Origin: Deroplatys truncata | Taxonomy: Eukaryota > Arthropoda > Insecta > Mantodea > Mantidae | Assembly: GCA_030765065.1 (NCBI GenBank) | Contig: CM060980.1 | Location: 60,558,364 to 60,622,363 of the forward strand | DNA length: 64,000 bases | Direction of reading: 5' to 3' | Part shown: piece after piece, positions 1-11,976 of the stretch | Layout: each line of letters begins with the position of its first letter | Numbering within the stretch: the first letter of the stretch is position 1 | Program-made: the position numbers and the translations under genes | The notes under the pieces: generated by a model | What the model was told of the DNA's origin: nothing | Databases searched by the model: none | What the model saw: only the letters and a program-made list of their open reading frames with translations

Positions 1-351
1 CTAGTTTTTGATTGGCTATTTATATACAGTTTTAAAATATTACATTATTGTTTCCAAGAATTACTAGTAGAATTATTAAACTTTCCAAATTCATTATTGC
101 CTCAAGGTTACCTCATTGTTACCTCATTGTTAGCAAATTTCGGCTTATATTCTCACAGCTCCAACATGATTAAATTACTTAATACATTCACATAACACTA
201 TTATACGTGTACATAATAATATAAACATAACACACTGACTATTGCATACATTATATATGTTGTTATACACATATTGCTTTAAAGCGGGCTGTTATATTTT
301 TATATTATATAATTAGACTGAAATCATTTAAGTGTTAAAACTACTGCCCCA
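1..351 (-). mobile_element. Solo LTR, family 1, copy A (cut by window start)
   Basis: This is the reverse complement of the first third (U3 side) of the repeat at 1601-2600. It contains the shared ATTGGCTATTT CCAAT-box region, the double ACCTCATTGTT motif and the AAGGCGGGCTG-like block (here AAAGCGGGCTG). It ends at ACTGCCCCA, matching the CTGCCTCA terminus of the other copies, so the LTR edge is at 351. The following bases ATGC would be one side of a 4-bp target duplication, but the other side lies outside the window. It faces away from copy B, so the pair forms an inverted repeat around 352-1600. Confidence 0.8.
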
Positions 352-1600
352 ATGCTGCAGGTTGCTTAGTAGCTAGTTTCTATGAATTCCGTGAGTAAAT
401 GAAAACAAGACGAAACTAAGACAGTGTAACTGGAGCATAATGAAATTAAACTGAACATTTAACAGTGAAATTACCAACATATACGATATATAAATTACTT
501 GTACTGGTACTAATGGGCCGCAAACCATCTTGCTGGACATGATAATGCAGGCAATGGTTGTAAAGTACAAAGTAAGTTTATATACACTAGAATTTTACTG
601 GGTGGCTACGTTTGTTTGCCAACTTAACGGCGTAGTGAAGCCTCTGGTTAAAGGGAAATGTTAATGAGAGCTTCATATCCTTTTTCTTTCTTTGCCGTGC
701 GTACTACGGGCGCAGAGTTTGCGTACACTAACGTACAACTGCTAGCTCCGGGTACAAGCACGAGAAAAAATGGAGTAGAATTTTATATACGCGATAATGA
801 TTCAACATTTTGTATAATGGAGGGAAAATACGCTTATTTATTCCAGCAGCGCAATACGTCAGGATTTCTTGCCCCAGGTCCAGCCGACTTTCTGAACTTC
901 ACAAGTTTCGGAAAACAGAAACATTGCCAGGAGTTCTTTCATTTCGTTGTAGTTCATGCTCCGCCCGCAGAATTATTTTTCTCTGGTAATATAGGCTCTT
1001 TTAAAAGTCGCTTCAAACTTTAAGGCATAATAAATATATACACGCTTACAGCCAGAACAAGCATAGCTAAGAAATGCAGTTAATGCAGCTTTGCTCCTCA
1101 TTTTTCATTGGATGTATTATATTTGCCATTTAATTACAATATAATGTATGTAGCATAGCAATAAGAATTTTTATGATACAAACCGTGATTCTATCATTAA
1201 ATGCTGTAATATATCTCGTCCAGTGCCTGTAAAGGAAAAGAATATTTGCTCGATTTTAAGAAAAAGTTTGTACACCTGGTCAATTTAAAACTTTTGGCTT
1301 CTGAAAGACGGAGCTCGAATCGAGTACTTGTGAGCTCACGGGACAGCCAGGCTGTATTCACAAGACTTGCAGATTTTTTGTGGTAGTTATAATGGGGAAC
1401 ACAGCTGTATTCACAAGAGTCTTCCGAAAAAAGTAATTATACACGGATTTCAAACAGACAGATGTTTCAGTGTGTATCAACACTGAATATTTGTAACCAA
1501 AACACACGTTATTGAGTTATGGTTCTCAAGTGCAGTACGACTAAAGCTCGTTACAATGTCATGCATACTGCAGCATTCTTAGCTAAGTGGTACAGAGATT
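352..1600. other. Sequence between two inverted solo LTRs; no gene recognised
   Basis: The stretch holds one open frame of 121 codons (658-1023, +), followed almost at once by AATAAA near 1028. I recognise no domain in it, so I do not call it a gene. A short phrase, GCTGTATTCACAAGA, occurs twice at about 1350 and 1400. The last four bases (GATT, 1597-1600) are the target duplication of copy B. Confidence 0.5.
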
Positions 1601-2600
1601 TGAGGCAGTATTTTTAACACTTAAATGATTTCAGTCTAGTTATATAAAATGTAAGTTCAATAACCGCCCGCCTTAAAGCAATATGTGTATGTAACAATAT
1701 ATAAAAGATGTATGTAACAGTCATTATAAATGTTTATATTATTCTATCCATGTGTAATAATGTTATGTGAATATATTACGTAATTTAATAATGTAGGAGC
1801 TGTGAGAATAATAGGTTAAAAGTTGCTAACAATGAGGTAACAATGAGGTAAGCTTGAGGCAATAATGAATTAGAAAGTTTAAATGTTACTTGTGATTCTT
1901 GGAAGCAATAATGTAATTTTAGTCACAGTTTATAAAATAGCCAATCAACAACCATAAAAAGCTTTAGTTAAATGAAGGTATTCTATTGGATTAGGAATAG
2001 CCAATCAGAGACTTGAAATACAGAAATTTACAAGTTCGGGCGGTTGAAATCAGTTCAGTTGCAAACAGTGTTCCTAACCGGACACGAGACAGGTCCTCGA
2101 GAAGTATAATACGTATTCGTGTGAGACGTAAATAGTTTACGTATTAAAAAGTGCAAGTATTTAATAAAAACAGCTCACAGCTCTCTCTCTATATCAGTGA
2201 AGTGTTATTTAAATCCTATCAAGCATTAATAAAAGGAGTAAAGTAAAATTATAATCTGTGTAAGCCTACATTCTTAGTCGCACCACAACCCTGCCAAGAC
2301 ATCCATGTCTCTAAAATAAATACTGACGCAGTAGAGGCAAACATAAATACATAATGTTTAAAGAAACAGTTAAATTAAAAAGTTAATATTTTTAAACATT
2401 TGGGGCAAAGGCTACCGGAAAGTACATTTTGGGGCGAAGGCTACCGGAAAGCGGTACTATACGTGCGGTTGCAACTACAAGTTCGGCTCCCCAACAGTTG
2501 AAATAAAATGCAACTCCTACTTCAAATCGGCTTTTCCATACGTGAAACAAAAATCTTCTCAAATTGGCGTCCATACGTGGGGCAGAAATTATCTACTTCA
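1601..2600 (+). mobile_element. Solo LTR, family 1, copy B (complete, Gypsy-like target duplication)
   Basis: The element begins TGAGGCAGTA at 1601 and ends TCTACTTCA at 2600, giving TG...CA ends. It is flanked by GATT at 1597-1600 and GATT at 2601-2604, a 4-bp target duplication. LTR-like layout: a U3 with three CCAAT-type boxes (1951-1955, 1984-1989 reversed, 2001-2005), an initiator-like TCAGTT near 2050, an AATAAA at 2228-2233, and a U5 carrying tandem units around GAAGGCTACCGGAAAG (2398-2455). There is no internal polyprotein region next to it, so it is a solo LTR left by recombination. A 4-bp duplication is usual for Ty3/Gypsy but can also occur in BEL/Pao, so the superfamily is inferred. 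Confidence 0.82.
1949..2060 (+). promoter_or_regulatory. CCAAT-rich promoter region of solo LTR copy B
   Basis: Within about 60 bases there are AGCCAATCAA (1949), CTATTGG (1983) and AGCCAATCAG (1999), followed by an initiator-like TCAGTT near 2050-2056. No TATA box is obvious. The same arrangement is conserved in copies C, D and E, which suggests it was functional in the parent retrotransposon. Whether any copy still drives transcription cannot be told from sequence. Confidence 0.5.
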
Positions 2601-2604
2601 GATT

Positions 2605-4779
2605 GCATGTTCAAATCTCCGTGGTGCTACTCCACGTTTTATTGTTTTTTTATTTTAAGTACATGACTAAAAATATAACGGATTTTATTTATTTTTTATA
2701 CTTAAAATAATGTTTTCTTTATTATTTTGACTTCCATTTTTGGCCAACAAGGAAACAAAGTGAAGAGGGCAAATGATTTTTCACAATCCTGTATTTGTGG
2801 CATAAAATAAAATATTTAAATTCTAAAATAGAAATAAAATGTTTACTTTTCTATTTCAAAATAAATAAATAAAAACCAAAACCAATGAAAACGCCACATT
2901 CTCAATATCCACTCCAGTATTATGGAGCGTCAAAGTGGCACACGAAGATGACGGTTGTGAACCGCGCTCTCACTCAAAGAAATCTAACTGCTCAAGAGAC
3001 CAGCCACTTTAGTTTGACGAGTGTACATCTCGACCAATTATGTATGTTGTGAACAGGATCATTTTATCAGCCTCAGTATCAAAAGATCAATCTATCCTCT
3101 ACTACCGGCAGCGGAGTTATTTTATAAAACAAGATTTCTTGCCTTTCTAACAACCAAATATTTCCTTCCGGGAAACCAACTTGGAAAATTCAAAACCACT
3201 GTGTAAAAAATTGTGCATAACATCATATATAATATGGTAAATTATGGCTATAACCAGTTTCAATAAATTCTCAGTGTATATTTTCTCTATATATTTTAAT
3301 TGTTTAACTTCCATAAATATTTCTGCGGCTTTGTCTATAGAAACAACTCATAATAACTCGTTGACTAGGATTTTAGCATTAATTTTATTCCTTTTTAGGT
3401 ATGAAATACACTCATGTTCATCTCCACAGTCATGTCTCCAGATTCTTATTTCCAGGCTCCTAATTATAATTAAGAAGCATTATCTTGTCCCTGGTGGGAA
3501 TCGTACCGGAGACCTCTGGACCACATCAAGTTTCTTAATATTTTGTGAAAGATAAATTGCATTGCTTGACCAAAATCATGTACATTTTGTTTCTCTGTTA
3601 CGCCAAATATTAAAAACTGCACCAATTAAACGACCTTTCCTGACTGAAATTTATATTGTCACGTATACAGAGAAAATGAAACCGTTGGCTTCACTCACAT
3701 ACTTAACATATATTAGAAAACCATTTCTTGGCATCATTTCTCCAATCATCTTTCCGGACGTTGAACCAGGGACTCTTATGACCTGAAACCTTATACTAGT
3801 CTGAATTTTCTGTAAAGAGAAGGAAAAAGGAAATAACAATCGCATCATGAAACATAGGGCGTTCGCTTGGCGGTCTGAGGATCTCCGGTATGTACCTGAA
3901 GTTGTCTAAAGGAACACTAAAATCAAACTACACTTATAAGTTTATTAATGCCCACCTTACATTGTGAATTAAATATGAGGAATCCACCTGATATAACCAA
4001 CCGTGGTCGTCGTCTCTGGCTTCACGGAGACGTCTTTGCTCCACACTTCTCCGTGTTCAGCTTCTACTCACTGCGTACCGACGCCAAAAATTGTCGCGTC
4101 TCCTTCCATAACGCATGCATAAATCAGAAAAAGAAGCTTCGTGAACCAAGACCGCCCCCCATACATGTGTTAGCAAACTGTCTGGCTATCATCAATAACT
4201 TTCAATAATGCATACTTCATAAAGCTATAAACGCTACAATATTATACTGTTCTATATACATATCATGTATAAGGAATTTGTGTCTTCCGTCTGTTGGCTG
4301 TTAAACATGATAAATGTTAAGGCGAAATGGTTTCAATGTACATTTTGTTGATGTTATACAGCGGAGTAGGTGTTGAAAAGTAGGTCTTTAAATATTCTAA
4401 CCTTGATATTGCATACCCTTCCATTACCTTATCAGAAATAAACAAACAGGAATTTAGCACTACAAAAGATGTACGACATAAATATTGGAAAGTCATTGTA
4501 ATAACAGGAAATATCAACAATTTTATTTGACATAAATTTCATATCATAAAGATCTCTGTCATTAAGGTCTGTGCTACATAATCTATTTGCGGAAATATCA
4601 GCCTATACATTTTCTTGTTCAAGTCATATCCCAAACACATCATAGTTTCGACACATGTTTGAAGGTATAAAAAATGCATTTTTACATGTAAAGGGTAACT
4701 TAGAATTGGGGAATTACTTGAATTCTTGTATATTTGAAAAATTGCATTTAAACTGCACAGGCACGCCTGTGACGGTTAG
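2605..4779. other. No gene recognised; mixed AT-rich repeat debris
   Basis: No open frame here shows a recognisable domain. Two places on the minus strand resemble tRNA promoter B boxes: about 3490-3520 (GGTACGATTCCC on the reverse strand) and about 3755-3780 (TGGTTCAACG on the reverse strand). They may be old tRNA-derived SINE fragments. A piece near 4668-4720 reads ATGTAAAGGGTAACTT, like a minus-strand HINE fragment, but is too short to call. Confidence 0.4.
3487..3590 (-). repeat. Possible tRNA-derived SINE fragment
   Basis: On the reverse strand, GGTACGATTCCC matches a polymerase III B box (GGTTCRANTCC) with few differences. About 50 bases upstream, TGGTCAAGCAATG resembles an A box. The spacing fits a tRNA head, but no repeated body is shared with the clear SINE family elsewhere in the window. 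It could be a chance match. Confidence 0.25.
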
Positions 4780-4781
4780 TA

Positions 4782-5680
4782 CGAGGGCTGATCAATAAAG
4801 ACTAAGACTGAGACTAATTTTTTTCTGTAGTTTCCTTGATAGTTTTATGTCTCTACCCCGAATAGGGGTAACAGGGTTTCATGTATAATGTCCATAAGCG
4901 ACAGCGCTCCCGTAACGGTAGGTTGGTACTAATGCTGTATATTGTTAACCCTACTTGAATTTCGCATACCACAAAATGGAGGTGACACGAGAGGAGCAAT
5001 ACAACGCAATAAAATTTTATTTTCGTTTAAATCATACAGCCTTGAAACTTTCGAAAAGCTGAAGCAAGCATACGGTGAAGATGCACTACCTCGCGCAACG
5101 GTGTTTAGGTGATTCAAGGACTTCAAAGAAGTCCGCTGTGCTAAGCAAGGTGGGCCTGGTGTTTCGGAATGGAATGATTTACCAGCATGCAGTTCCCCCC
5201 CTCGCACTACTGTTATAGCAGCTACTACACGTCAGTATTGGCTACAATGAGGAAGCACATTACAAGGAAACGTCCAGAACATCATCGGAATGGGTGGCGA
5301 CTTCATCACGACAACGCGCGGCCTCACGTCGCAAATCAAGTACAGGAATTTTGGGCTAAATTCAACATTACCTGTGTGCCGCATCCGCCTTAAAGCCCCG
5401 GTCTTACCCCCTGTGATTTCTTTTTATTCACATTACTAAAGGCAAAGCTCCGGGGCATTAGACTTGAGAGCACTGAAGCAGTGCTAAAGAAAAGTAATGC
5501 GATTCTCAAAGCCCTGACAAAGAATGGCCTGCACCATGTGTTCGAGGACTGGCAGAGACGCTATAAAAAGTGCATTCAAGTAGAAGGGGACTACTTTGAA
5601 AAAGATCATGTCATCATTGAAATGGAGTAATAAATATCTGTGAAAAAAAATCAGTCTCAGTCTTTATTGATCAGCCCTCG
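4782..5680 (+). mobile_element. Internally deleted mariner-like element with TIRs and TA duplication
   Basis: The ends are inverted repeats of about 30 bases: CGAGGGCTGATCAATAAAGA at the left, its complement at the right, and TA on both outer sides (4780-4781 and 5681-5682). Length is about 0.9 kb, against about 1.3 kb for a complete mariner, so roughly 0.4 kb of the middle is missing. The remaining coding parts are the transposase N-terminus and C-terminus. Elements of this kind are mobilised in trans by an intact relative. Conserved TIRs and short length suggest it moved as a non-autonomous copy. Confidence 0.88.
4976..5630 (+). pseudogene. Mariner transposase, deleted and frameshifted
   Basis: From the ATG at 4976 the frame reads like the mariner N-terminal helix-turn-helix domain (MEVTREEQYNAIKFYFRLNH, then a YGEDALPRATVF-like motif) with a stop at its F-R junction. 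Near 5170-5250 the sequence jumps to the C-terminal catalytic part. HHDNARPH (near 5310) carries the second catalytic aspartate; SPGLTPCDFFLF (near 5395-5430), with a stop before it, carries the third of the DD34D triad. It closes with GDYFEKDHVIIEME and TAA at 5628-5630. The first catalytic aspartate region is missing, so no active enzyme can be made. Confidence 0.85.
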
Positions 5681-5930
5681 TAGTTTACGTTCCTCTCGAG
5701 AGTAGCGTACGTTTTGCTTTCAATGGTTTGCTTTTTCCACCATTGTGAGCTATTGTCGCAAATTTAGCTTCGCTAGCCCGCGTTAGCTTGTCCCGGAGAG
5801 TGTTGGTATTTCTCTTTCGACCGGTATGCTCGAATCCCGGAGGTAAGTTTCCTAATATGGCGTAGATGCCAGTAATAGATATTCTACACCCTATCTGATT
5901 ACTTCTTCATTGCGGTTTTCCAGGTGCTTA

Positions 5931-6222
5931 AAAATGGAGTTTTATTTATGGACACTCTTTAACTGCTGTGGTCCTTAGCCCCATTCTATATTGGACGTGA
6001 AAGACCGGCAAGTTTGCTTAGTAGCCTCTTTATCAGGCTTGAGGTTCTTTTACGTGCCGTAAATCTACGACACGGGACCACCGGCTTGACTTCCCTTCCA
6101 AAGAAAGCCATGCTAAGGATTTTTACTCCTGAAAAAATCCACCCCCTTCCACCGGGTTTGAACCCGCAACCACGGGAACTAGAGGCTAGTATGGAAACCA
6201 CTACATCACGTAGGACGACTTT
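5931..6222 (-). mobile_element. tRNA-derived SINE, copy 1
   Basis: Read on the reverse strand this has a tRNA-like head with an A-box-like GATGTAGTGG and a B box GGTTCAAACCC near 6165. A conserved body follows (GCCGGTGGTCCCGTGTCGTA, then GTAAAAGAACCTCAAGCC and GGTCTTTCACG). It ends ATAAAACTCCATTTTTAA. The same body occurs at 24600-24862 and 47215-47560, which establishes it as a dispersed family. Apparent frames over it (about 6014-6291) are by-products of the repeat, not genes. Confidence 0.85.
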
Positions 6223-6546
6223 GTCAGTTGCATTTTGCTTTCTGATTGTACCCGTAAGGATGTTGGAAGATTTATAATTACGCAGTGCCACAAAACGTCT
6301 GTTTAGATGCCATTGTATTTTTGTAGCAGTTCGGAATTATTTACTTAAATGTTTGTGGTTTATTCAATTAGTTTTAACCTTCTGCTTTTATTCAGAGCCG
6401 GATATTTGAATTGTTTGTTAAAATGTTTGGGGTTTATTTTAATCATTGTAATGTTAGGCTTTATTTTAAGTATTACGATTTTCATAGTCTACTTAAGTGG
6501 TTATAGTATTCAGAGCGAATTTGCTTGTCATAATTCTGAAGTTTAT
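6223..6546. other. AT-rich sequence without recognised content
   Basis: A run of hydrophobic codons at about 6349-6594 gives an open frame rich in Leu, Ile and Phe. This is what T-rich DNA gives by chance, and no domain or start context supports it. Confidence 0.4.
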
Positions 6547-6730
6547 GCCAAGAGTACATTTGACCACAGAGATATTGTAAGAAAAGGGAGTTAATGTTTA
6601 TGAGCAAGTATAGTCTGCCGTCCTGGATTACTGCTGCCGCCAAGAGTACATTTGACCACAAAGATATTGTGTGAAAGGGGAGTTAATGTTTATGAGCAAG
6701 TATAGTCTGCCGTCCTGGATTACTGCTGCC
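6547..6730. repeat. Tandem duplication of a 92-bp unit
   Basis: Two adjacent copies (6547-6638 and 6639-6730) start GCCAAGAGTACATTTGACCA and end TGGATTACTGCTGCC. They differ at only a handful of positions, so the duplication is fairly recent. No coding role is evident. Confidence 0.85.
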
Positions 6731-9700
6731 AAGGTTACTCTAGGCCGGAATCTTATTTTATGTAGCACGAGTTGCCGACTAGACAGGCAATAGGTAAACT
6801 GTGTGCCGTTTCCATTTGTAAACCTTTTGTTTCCATCAGTGCAATTTCTTTAGCTGTTGTTATATAGTGTGAGGCACTTGGTTATATATCGGCCATTTTA
6901 CGTATTGTGACTAACTTCTATATACATATAATATATGCATATATTATGCATACATCAGTTTCATGATAAATGTACGAAACGAGTGAAGGATTTGAAATTA
7001 AAAGGCAGTCTCTCTGTTTACATGTATCATATATAAATTTTCTGGGAGGCAGGCCATTGCCTCTTTTTGGGTTTGCTGTTAGAGCTGTCAAGGTCATGCG
7101 TTTTACTCGTTTGTTTCATATGTTCCATAATGAGCCTCGCTCACTTTCTTCCAGTCCAACTCGTTCGAAAAGCAGCAACGAATATACCGACTATGGTCGA
7201 TCTTCTGGTTCACATGCCCGCTCATGGGAAATGGGTATTTACCCGTTCGCGTATTCGTTTGTTCAAGCGTACACATAGCGCTGTTGTCAGGTGTTAAGGC
7301 TAAGGAATGACAATAGCCTACCATGATGCTGCGTTTTTTACTTTGTTTCTACCTGCTGTAGCAGTCAAGATTTCTTTTACCACATTATGATATAAAAATT
7401 CCATTTTCATGTTTTGTTTTATGGTTACACCTAAGCAAAATATGTACGAAAAGGTGTTCCAAAAAATATAAAATATTCATATACAATTTCATTCGGAATT
7501 TCTGTGAGAAGAGAAAACAATTCAGCCATCTGTATAAACATTTTTAAAATAAACATTACAAATTCTATATTATAATGCAACAAATGAAATAACGATTATT
7601 CTATTAAGCCCAGAATAACATCCTCCTATTATTTACACTGGAACTGGGGTGTAAACCAAAACCATGCTGAAAGTTTTACCTAATAGGATTATAAATGAAA
7701 GGGTGGTCTAAAGATTTCATTGGGTAAGGGTTATATCCAATAATCTGCCATGCCAGATCGGCCAAATATGGGTTCATAGAAGGGGCAGATTTAGTGTTTC
7801 AGTCAAAAACTGGTGGTGATTATCGTAAAGACATGAGTAATGTAGTCTCTAGGGGATGTTGTTTTCTCCTTCAGAGAATCCAAGGGTATGCGAGCTATCA
7901 TTCTATGCTTAATGAAAAAATCCCGAATAAAAATTCTAGGAAAGCTGAAATTTTTCATGGCTTCAAAGCAAGAATATGCCTCATAATCTAAATACACAAT
8001 AGCCGAATAATAAACTAATTGTAAAACAGTCAACAAAGCTTATTTATTGTTACTAATTAATTGTTAGTGCATTCATTGCGCTTGCATTTCACTAGTAACA
8101 TTCAACTCCATTATCATGCGGCTTTGAGCTACATATATGGAAGGCAACCATGCTAGTCAAGAAAACAGACTGGACCTTGCCTTTGGGTCTGGTCACTCTG
8201 GGTGTTCAAACAGGAAATGAGGCATTACCCGTTCGTATACCAAATGGAATGGTCTGAGAAGGCGACACCGCTCGGAATTCAATACACCTAATTCACCTAT
8301 ATGCAGGAGCTCATTTGTGGTCGAAGGCATGAATGGTATACAATAGTGTACCAAAATTCGTTCAATGGACAGCTCTGTTTGCCGTTACCCCGTCCTTCAT
8401 CCGAATGCATTCCACTAGTTGGTATCTCCATGGATTATGTTAGTGAAGCACGAAGTAGGTAGTAAAAGTTTGAAGTTACTTTTGAAGGATGCATATAATT
8501 TATGGTGTCCTAACCTCTCTACTATTCTAGCTCAACAGGTACCGTGAACATTTAGAATATTTATCACACATTATGCGAGGTCCGACGAGGCGCGCTCAAC
8601 GAAATTCTGAAAATATAACTAAAAAGTCCCTAGCAATATTCAAAATTCATGATGTGGGTGAGGGAAGGATCTATCTACTATAGAAATTCATACTAAGATC
8701 ACTCGGATTGCGAATATTTATTATAAAAAGAAATTACAATACCTCCTTGTCTCCTTACCTCTAGGTGGAGACACCATGCTGCACGCATGGACAAGCGGCA
8801 CACACTCTGGCCTTGCTACTAGCAGAACCTCGACTCGACTGACTCAACCCACGCTAAACTCGGCGTGGGTACGCTACGCTAGAACTGGTTTTTCATCCCC
8901 TCCACTCTTGCACTATCCGATCTGGGCCACCAGGTCACGTATGCAATAATGCTAATGATATTACAAATGTCACAATAGTATAATCTGAAAGTAGCATAAT
9001 CTCACCGATGTTTGCATCATGCTAAACAAATCACATTTGCAGACGTTAAATATATACAGCCCAAATATATTGTAACAAACAAAAACAACAGAAATGCTTT
9101 TACTTGACTGTTAGGTATAAATCTTTAAGAGTATGTCAAGTAAGCAAATGTGCATAAGATAATAACAGTTGTCTTAGTGCGTGGATTATGTTTGTTTGTA
9201 TCTCATAACAGCTCAAGGACAAAACATTCTTCTGTATCCTAAGTTTCACTATGAAAGGTGAGCTGATGTTTGTTAGTTTAATTTATACTAGAGGAACCGT
9301 GAAAATAATTCGTACAACCTTGATAAATATCTAAGTACACGCCTAAGTACTGAACTCGCTTGGCTGAAAATAATGAGAGAGTATGATTATAAGCATGTGC
9401 ACACAGTTCTTTATATTTATTATAAAGTACTTTAATACAATTAAAGTCGTATTCCGTAAACAATAAATTGCAAAATTTTCATACACCCATGAGAAAATAG
9501 AAGCTTAGCGTCATTCACTCAATCACATCCGATACCAACATGGTTTATTATGGGCAATCCTTTTTTGTTGGATTTGCTGTGATATGAAGAATTTTTGGCA
9601 AGATAAGGTGCATATTATGTGCGCTGCATTCTTTGTGTAAGTTGGTTTCAATGGTGTCACCATAAATTCATTAGTAATTCTTCATACTTTATTCTATAGA

Positions 9701-10212
9701 ATATATATTGCCACATTTTTAAAGATACTAAACTTAAATATTAACATTTAAGTTCTTGGACATATTGATGTATGAGTTCTGCTGTTTACAGACACACTCC
9801 CCCGCGCGGACCTTTATCGAGTAATGCTCCTTTTGAGATAACTACATTTCTGGTGAAATCTCGACTTCAAGCTTTTGAGTGGAATATAATACTTTCTCTA
9901 ATTACATAGGTAGGTGGTAGAACAAGTACTAAGCAAATGAGGAGCACGAGAACGCATTAAATGGCTACTGGAGGTCACTTGAAATGTTTAAGTGACCAAT
10001 TTAAGATTATCTCTAATTGAAACAATTAATATCCACCCCAAAATACGTAAACAAAAATGAAACTCCAAGGAGTAGTTTGAAAAGACGAAGCGAAGTCGAA
10101 TATACTCCATTTCCGGGATTGTTATGCACTTCACACATATACACATACACACGCGCGTATTGGACACTATTTTTGTACGATCGTGTGTTTCATTATTTTG
10201 AGTGAATTCTTA
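6731..10212. other. 3.5 kb with no recognised gene
   Basis: Frames here are short (about 100 codons or fewer) and none shows a known motif. Near 8110-8440 the reverse strand has a patch with protein-like composition broken by stops, possibly a very old coding remnant that I cannot identify. Near 8755-8940 the base composition rises in GC around a short inverted match (CCCACGC...GCGTGGG, about 8850-8870). A 10-base AT tract and other low-complexity DNA occur elsewhere. Confidence 0.4.
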
Positions 10213-10234
10213 ATAAAAAATATCTGATATGTTG
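10213..10234 (-). mobile_element. Outer tip of a HINE (Helentron-like) copy, cut off by solo LTR C
   Basis: AAAAAATATCTGATATGTTG matches the minus-strand start of other HINE copies (AAAAAATCTGATGTGTTAC). The sequence then breaks at the solo LTR and resumes at 11119, with GTTG repeated on both sides. This is the terminal hairpin of the element whose body lies at 11119-11878. Confidence 0.7.
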
Positions 10235-11118
10235 TGAAGAAGGTTTATTTTAGAAGCCGTTGTATTGTAGTTCGACTGTTGGGGAGCTAAAAACTTGAGA
10301 TAGTTTCTTGGAGTGTTCGCACCACGTACGATACAAAACTTCCAGTGGCCTTCGCCTCAACGTTTAGGAATCAACTTTGCATTTTAATGTTCCTTTAAAT
10401 ATTATATATATATATATATATATATTTACGTTTGCCTCGCTGCGTCAGGATTAATTTGTAGAAACATGTATCTCTTATCAGGGGGTGACGCGGCTAAAGA
10501 ATGTAGACTTACACAAATTATAATTTTTACTTCACTCCTTTTATTAATCCTTCACACTACTAAATAACACGTCATTGATATAGAGAGCTGATAGATTTTT
10601 TATTAATTGCTTCCACTTTTTAACACGTAAACCTTATAATATTCTTGCCGTAATGAATGTTCGTCTCACACTGGATACGTACCGAGCGAATGAACTGCTT
10701 AGGTACGTTGCCTTCTAGCGACTGGCGTTTCCGCTTAATTTGTAAATTTTCTATTTCACGCCTCTGATTGGCTATTGTTGATTGGCTATTTATAAACTGT
10801 TTTAAATATTACATTATTGTTCCAATAATTACTAGTAGCATTATTAAACTTTCCAATTCATTATTGCCTCAAGGTTACCTCATTGTTACCTCATTGTTAG
10901 CAACTTTCGGACTTCTATTAGCACAGCCCCTATATTGTTAAATTAACCTAATACATTGACATAACATTATTATACATGTACATAATAATATAAACATAAT
11001 GACTGTTACATACATTTTATATATTATTTGTACACATATTGCTTGAAGGCGGGCTGTTATTAAAGTTTATATTGTATAATTAGACTGAAATCATTTAAGT
11101 GTTAAAAATACTGCCTCA
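10235..11118 (-). mobile_element. Solo LTR, family 1, copy C (complete)
   Basis: On the plus strand it begins TGAAGAAGG at 10235 and ends ACTGCCTCA at 11118. The flanks are GTTG (10231-10234) and GTTG (11119-11122), an exact 4-bp duplication. It shares CCAAT boxes, the CCTCATTGTTACCTCATTGT motif and the GGCGGGCTG block with the other copies. It is 884 bp long because its U5 has only one GAAGGCCACYGGAA unit. It also carries an (AT)n run near 10405-10425. It is inserted in the 3' hairpin of a HINE. Confidence 0.85.
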
Positions 11119-11878
11119 GTTGCACTCTTCTAGAAAGTAGTCTTACAAACTTTATTCTTCTATTTTCTTCTTGTTAATCGGGATAAACTTCAGCACACCT
11201 TTACGCATTTCGTTGTAACTATAAGGATACGATAGTTAGGTTTTTAAAAAGCAAATCGCTATGTAATGCTTTGAAATTTCGCCCTCCTTGCATGTGCACG
11301 AGAAAAAACAAATAGTGACTTGCCATTAGAAAAAACTATGAGTATTGAAAAATTCAAACTAGTAACAAAGAATATCGCGGAAACGGTTAACACCACAAAA
11401 ATATTTGGCATAATTTTGTTTAGAAAGATTTGTCTAACTTCTACAGTTTACCAGTTATACAAAAGCCATTCAGAATAACAGGACTTCATAGGCAACTCCC
11501 AGAAAATTCAAGAAATACATGTTATTCATTATGCAAGTGTCTTAAACATATGCTGTTTTAATCCACATCTTTAGATATGTTTTTGAGAAAAAAATAACGA
11601 AACATTTTCCACGTAAAGGGTAGTTTGGGGTGAAAAAAGTTTCTTAGAAATCTTCGTGTCGTATCCTTGGAGGACACTTAATTTATACAAGCAGTTTGGT
11701 ACTTAATCGAATTTTCGTTTTTGAGTTATGATGTTCACCCACACTTACACACCTTTTTCTAAAACTATTTCTTCTTGGAAAACCTCAAAACGTATATTTG
11801 AAATTAAATTTTGGTGTGAAGTTTTTGGGTGTAACGTAATACTGCCTGTACTTACCCTAGGCAAGCAGTAGGGGAAAT
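11119..11878 (-). mobile_element. HINE copy 1, body (diverged, reverse strand)
   Basis: The segment follows the HINE consensus in reverse: CTTCTAGAAAGTAG terminal region, AAAATTCAAGAAATACATG, a GTAAAGGGTAGTTTGGGG block, TTTTTGAGTTATGATGTTCA, a short remnant of the CA-rich microsatellite, and the 5' end GCAGTAGGGGAAAT at about 11865-11878. It is clearly older and more diverged than the copies at 61873 or 35971. No helicase or Rep coding is present, so it is non-autonomous. Confidence 0.75.
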
Positions 11879-11976
11879 AAACAATTTCTAATGAACTTGC
11901 CCATCATCAACTCGGATTTTCGATAGCGCAATGCAGCCAATATGGATATGACTAATACAATGGCTTAGAAAATATA

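Noticed and set aside
658-1023. 121-codon open frame on the plus strand with an ATG and a nearby AATAAA
   Set aside because: No recognisable domain, no homologous repeat, and it lies between transposon remnants. Length alone is not enough in a 64-kb window.
6014-6291. Overlapping open frames on both strands at 6.0-6.3 kb
   Set aside because: They coincide with the SINE and recur at its other copies, so they are by-products of the repeat.
7390-7560. Possible additional HINE fragment
   Set aside because: Only short phrases such as GTTCCAAAAAATAT resemble the family; order and extent are not maintained.
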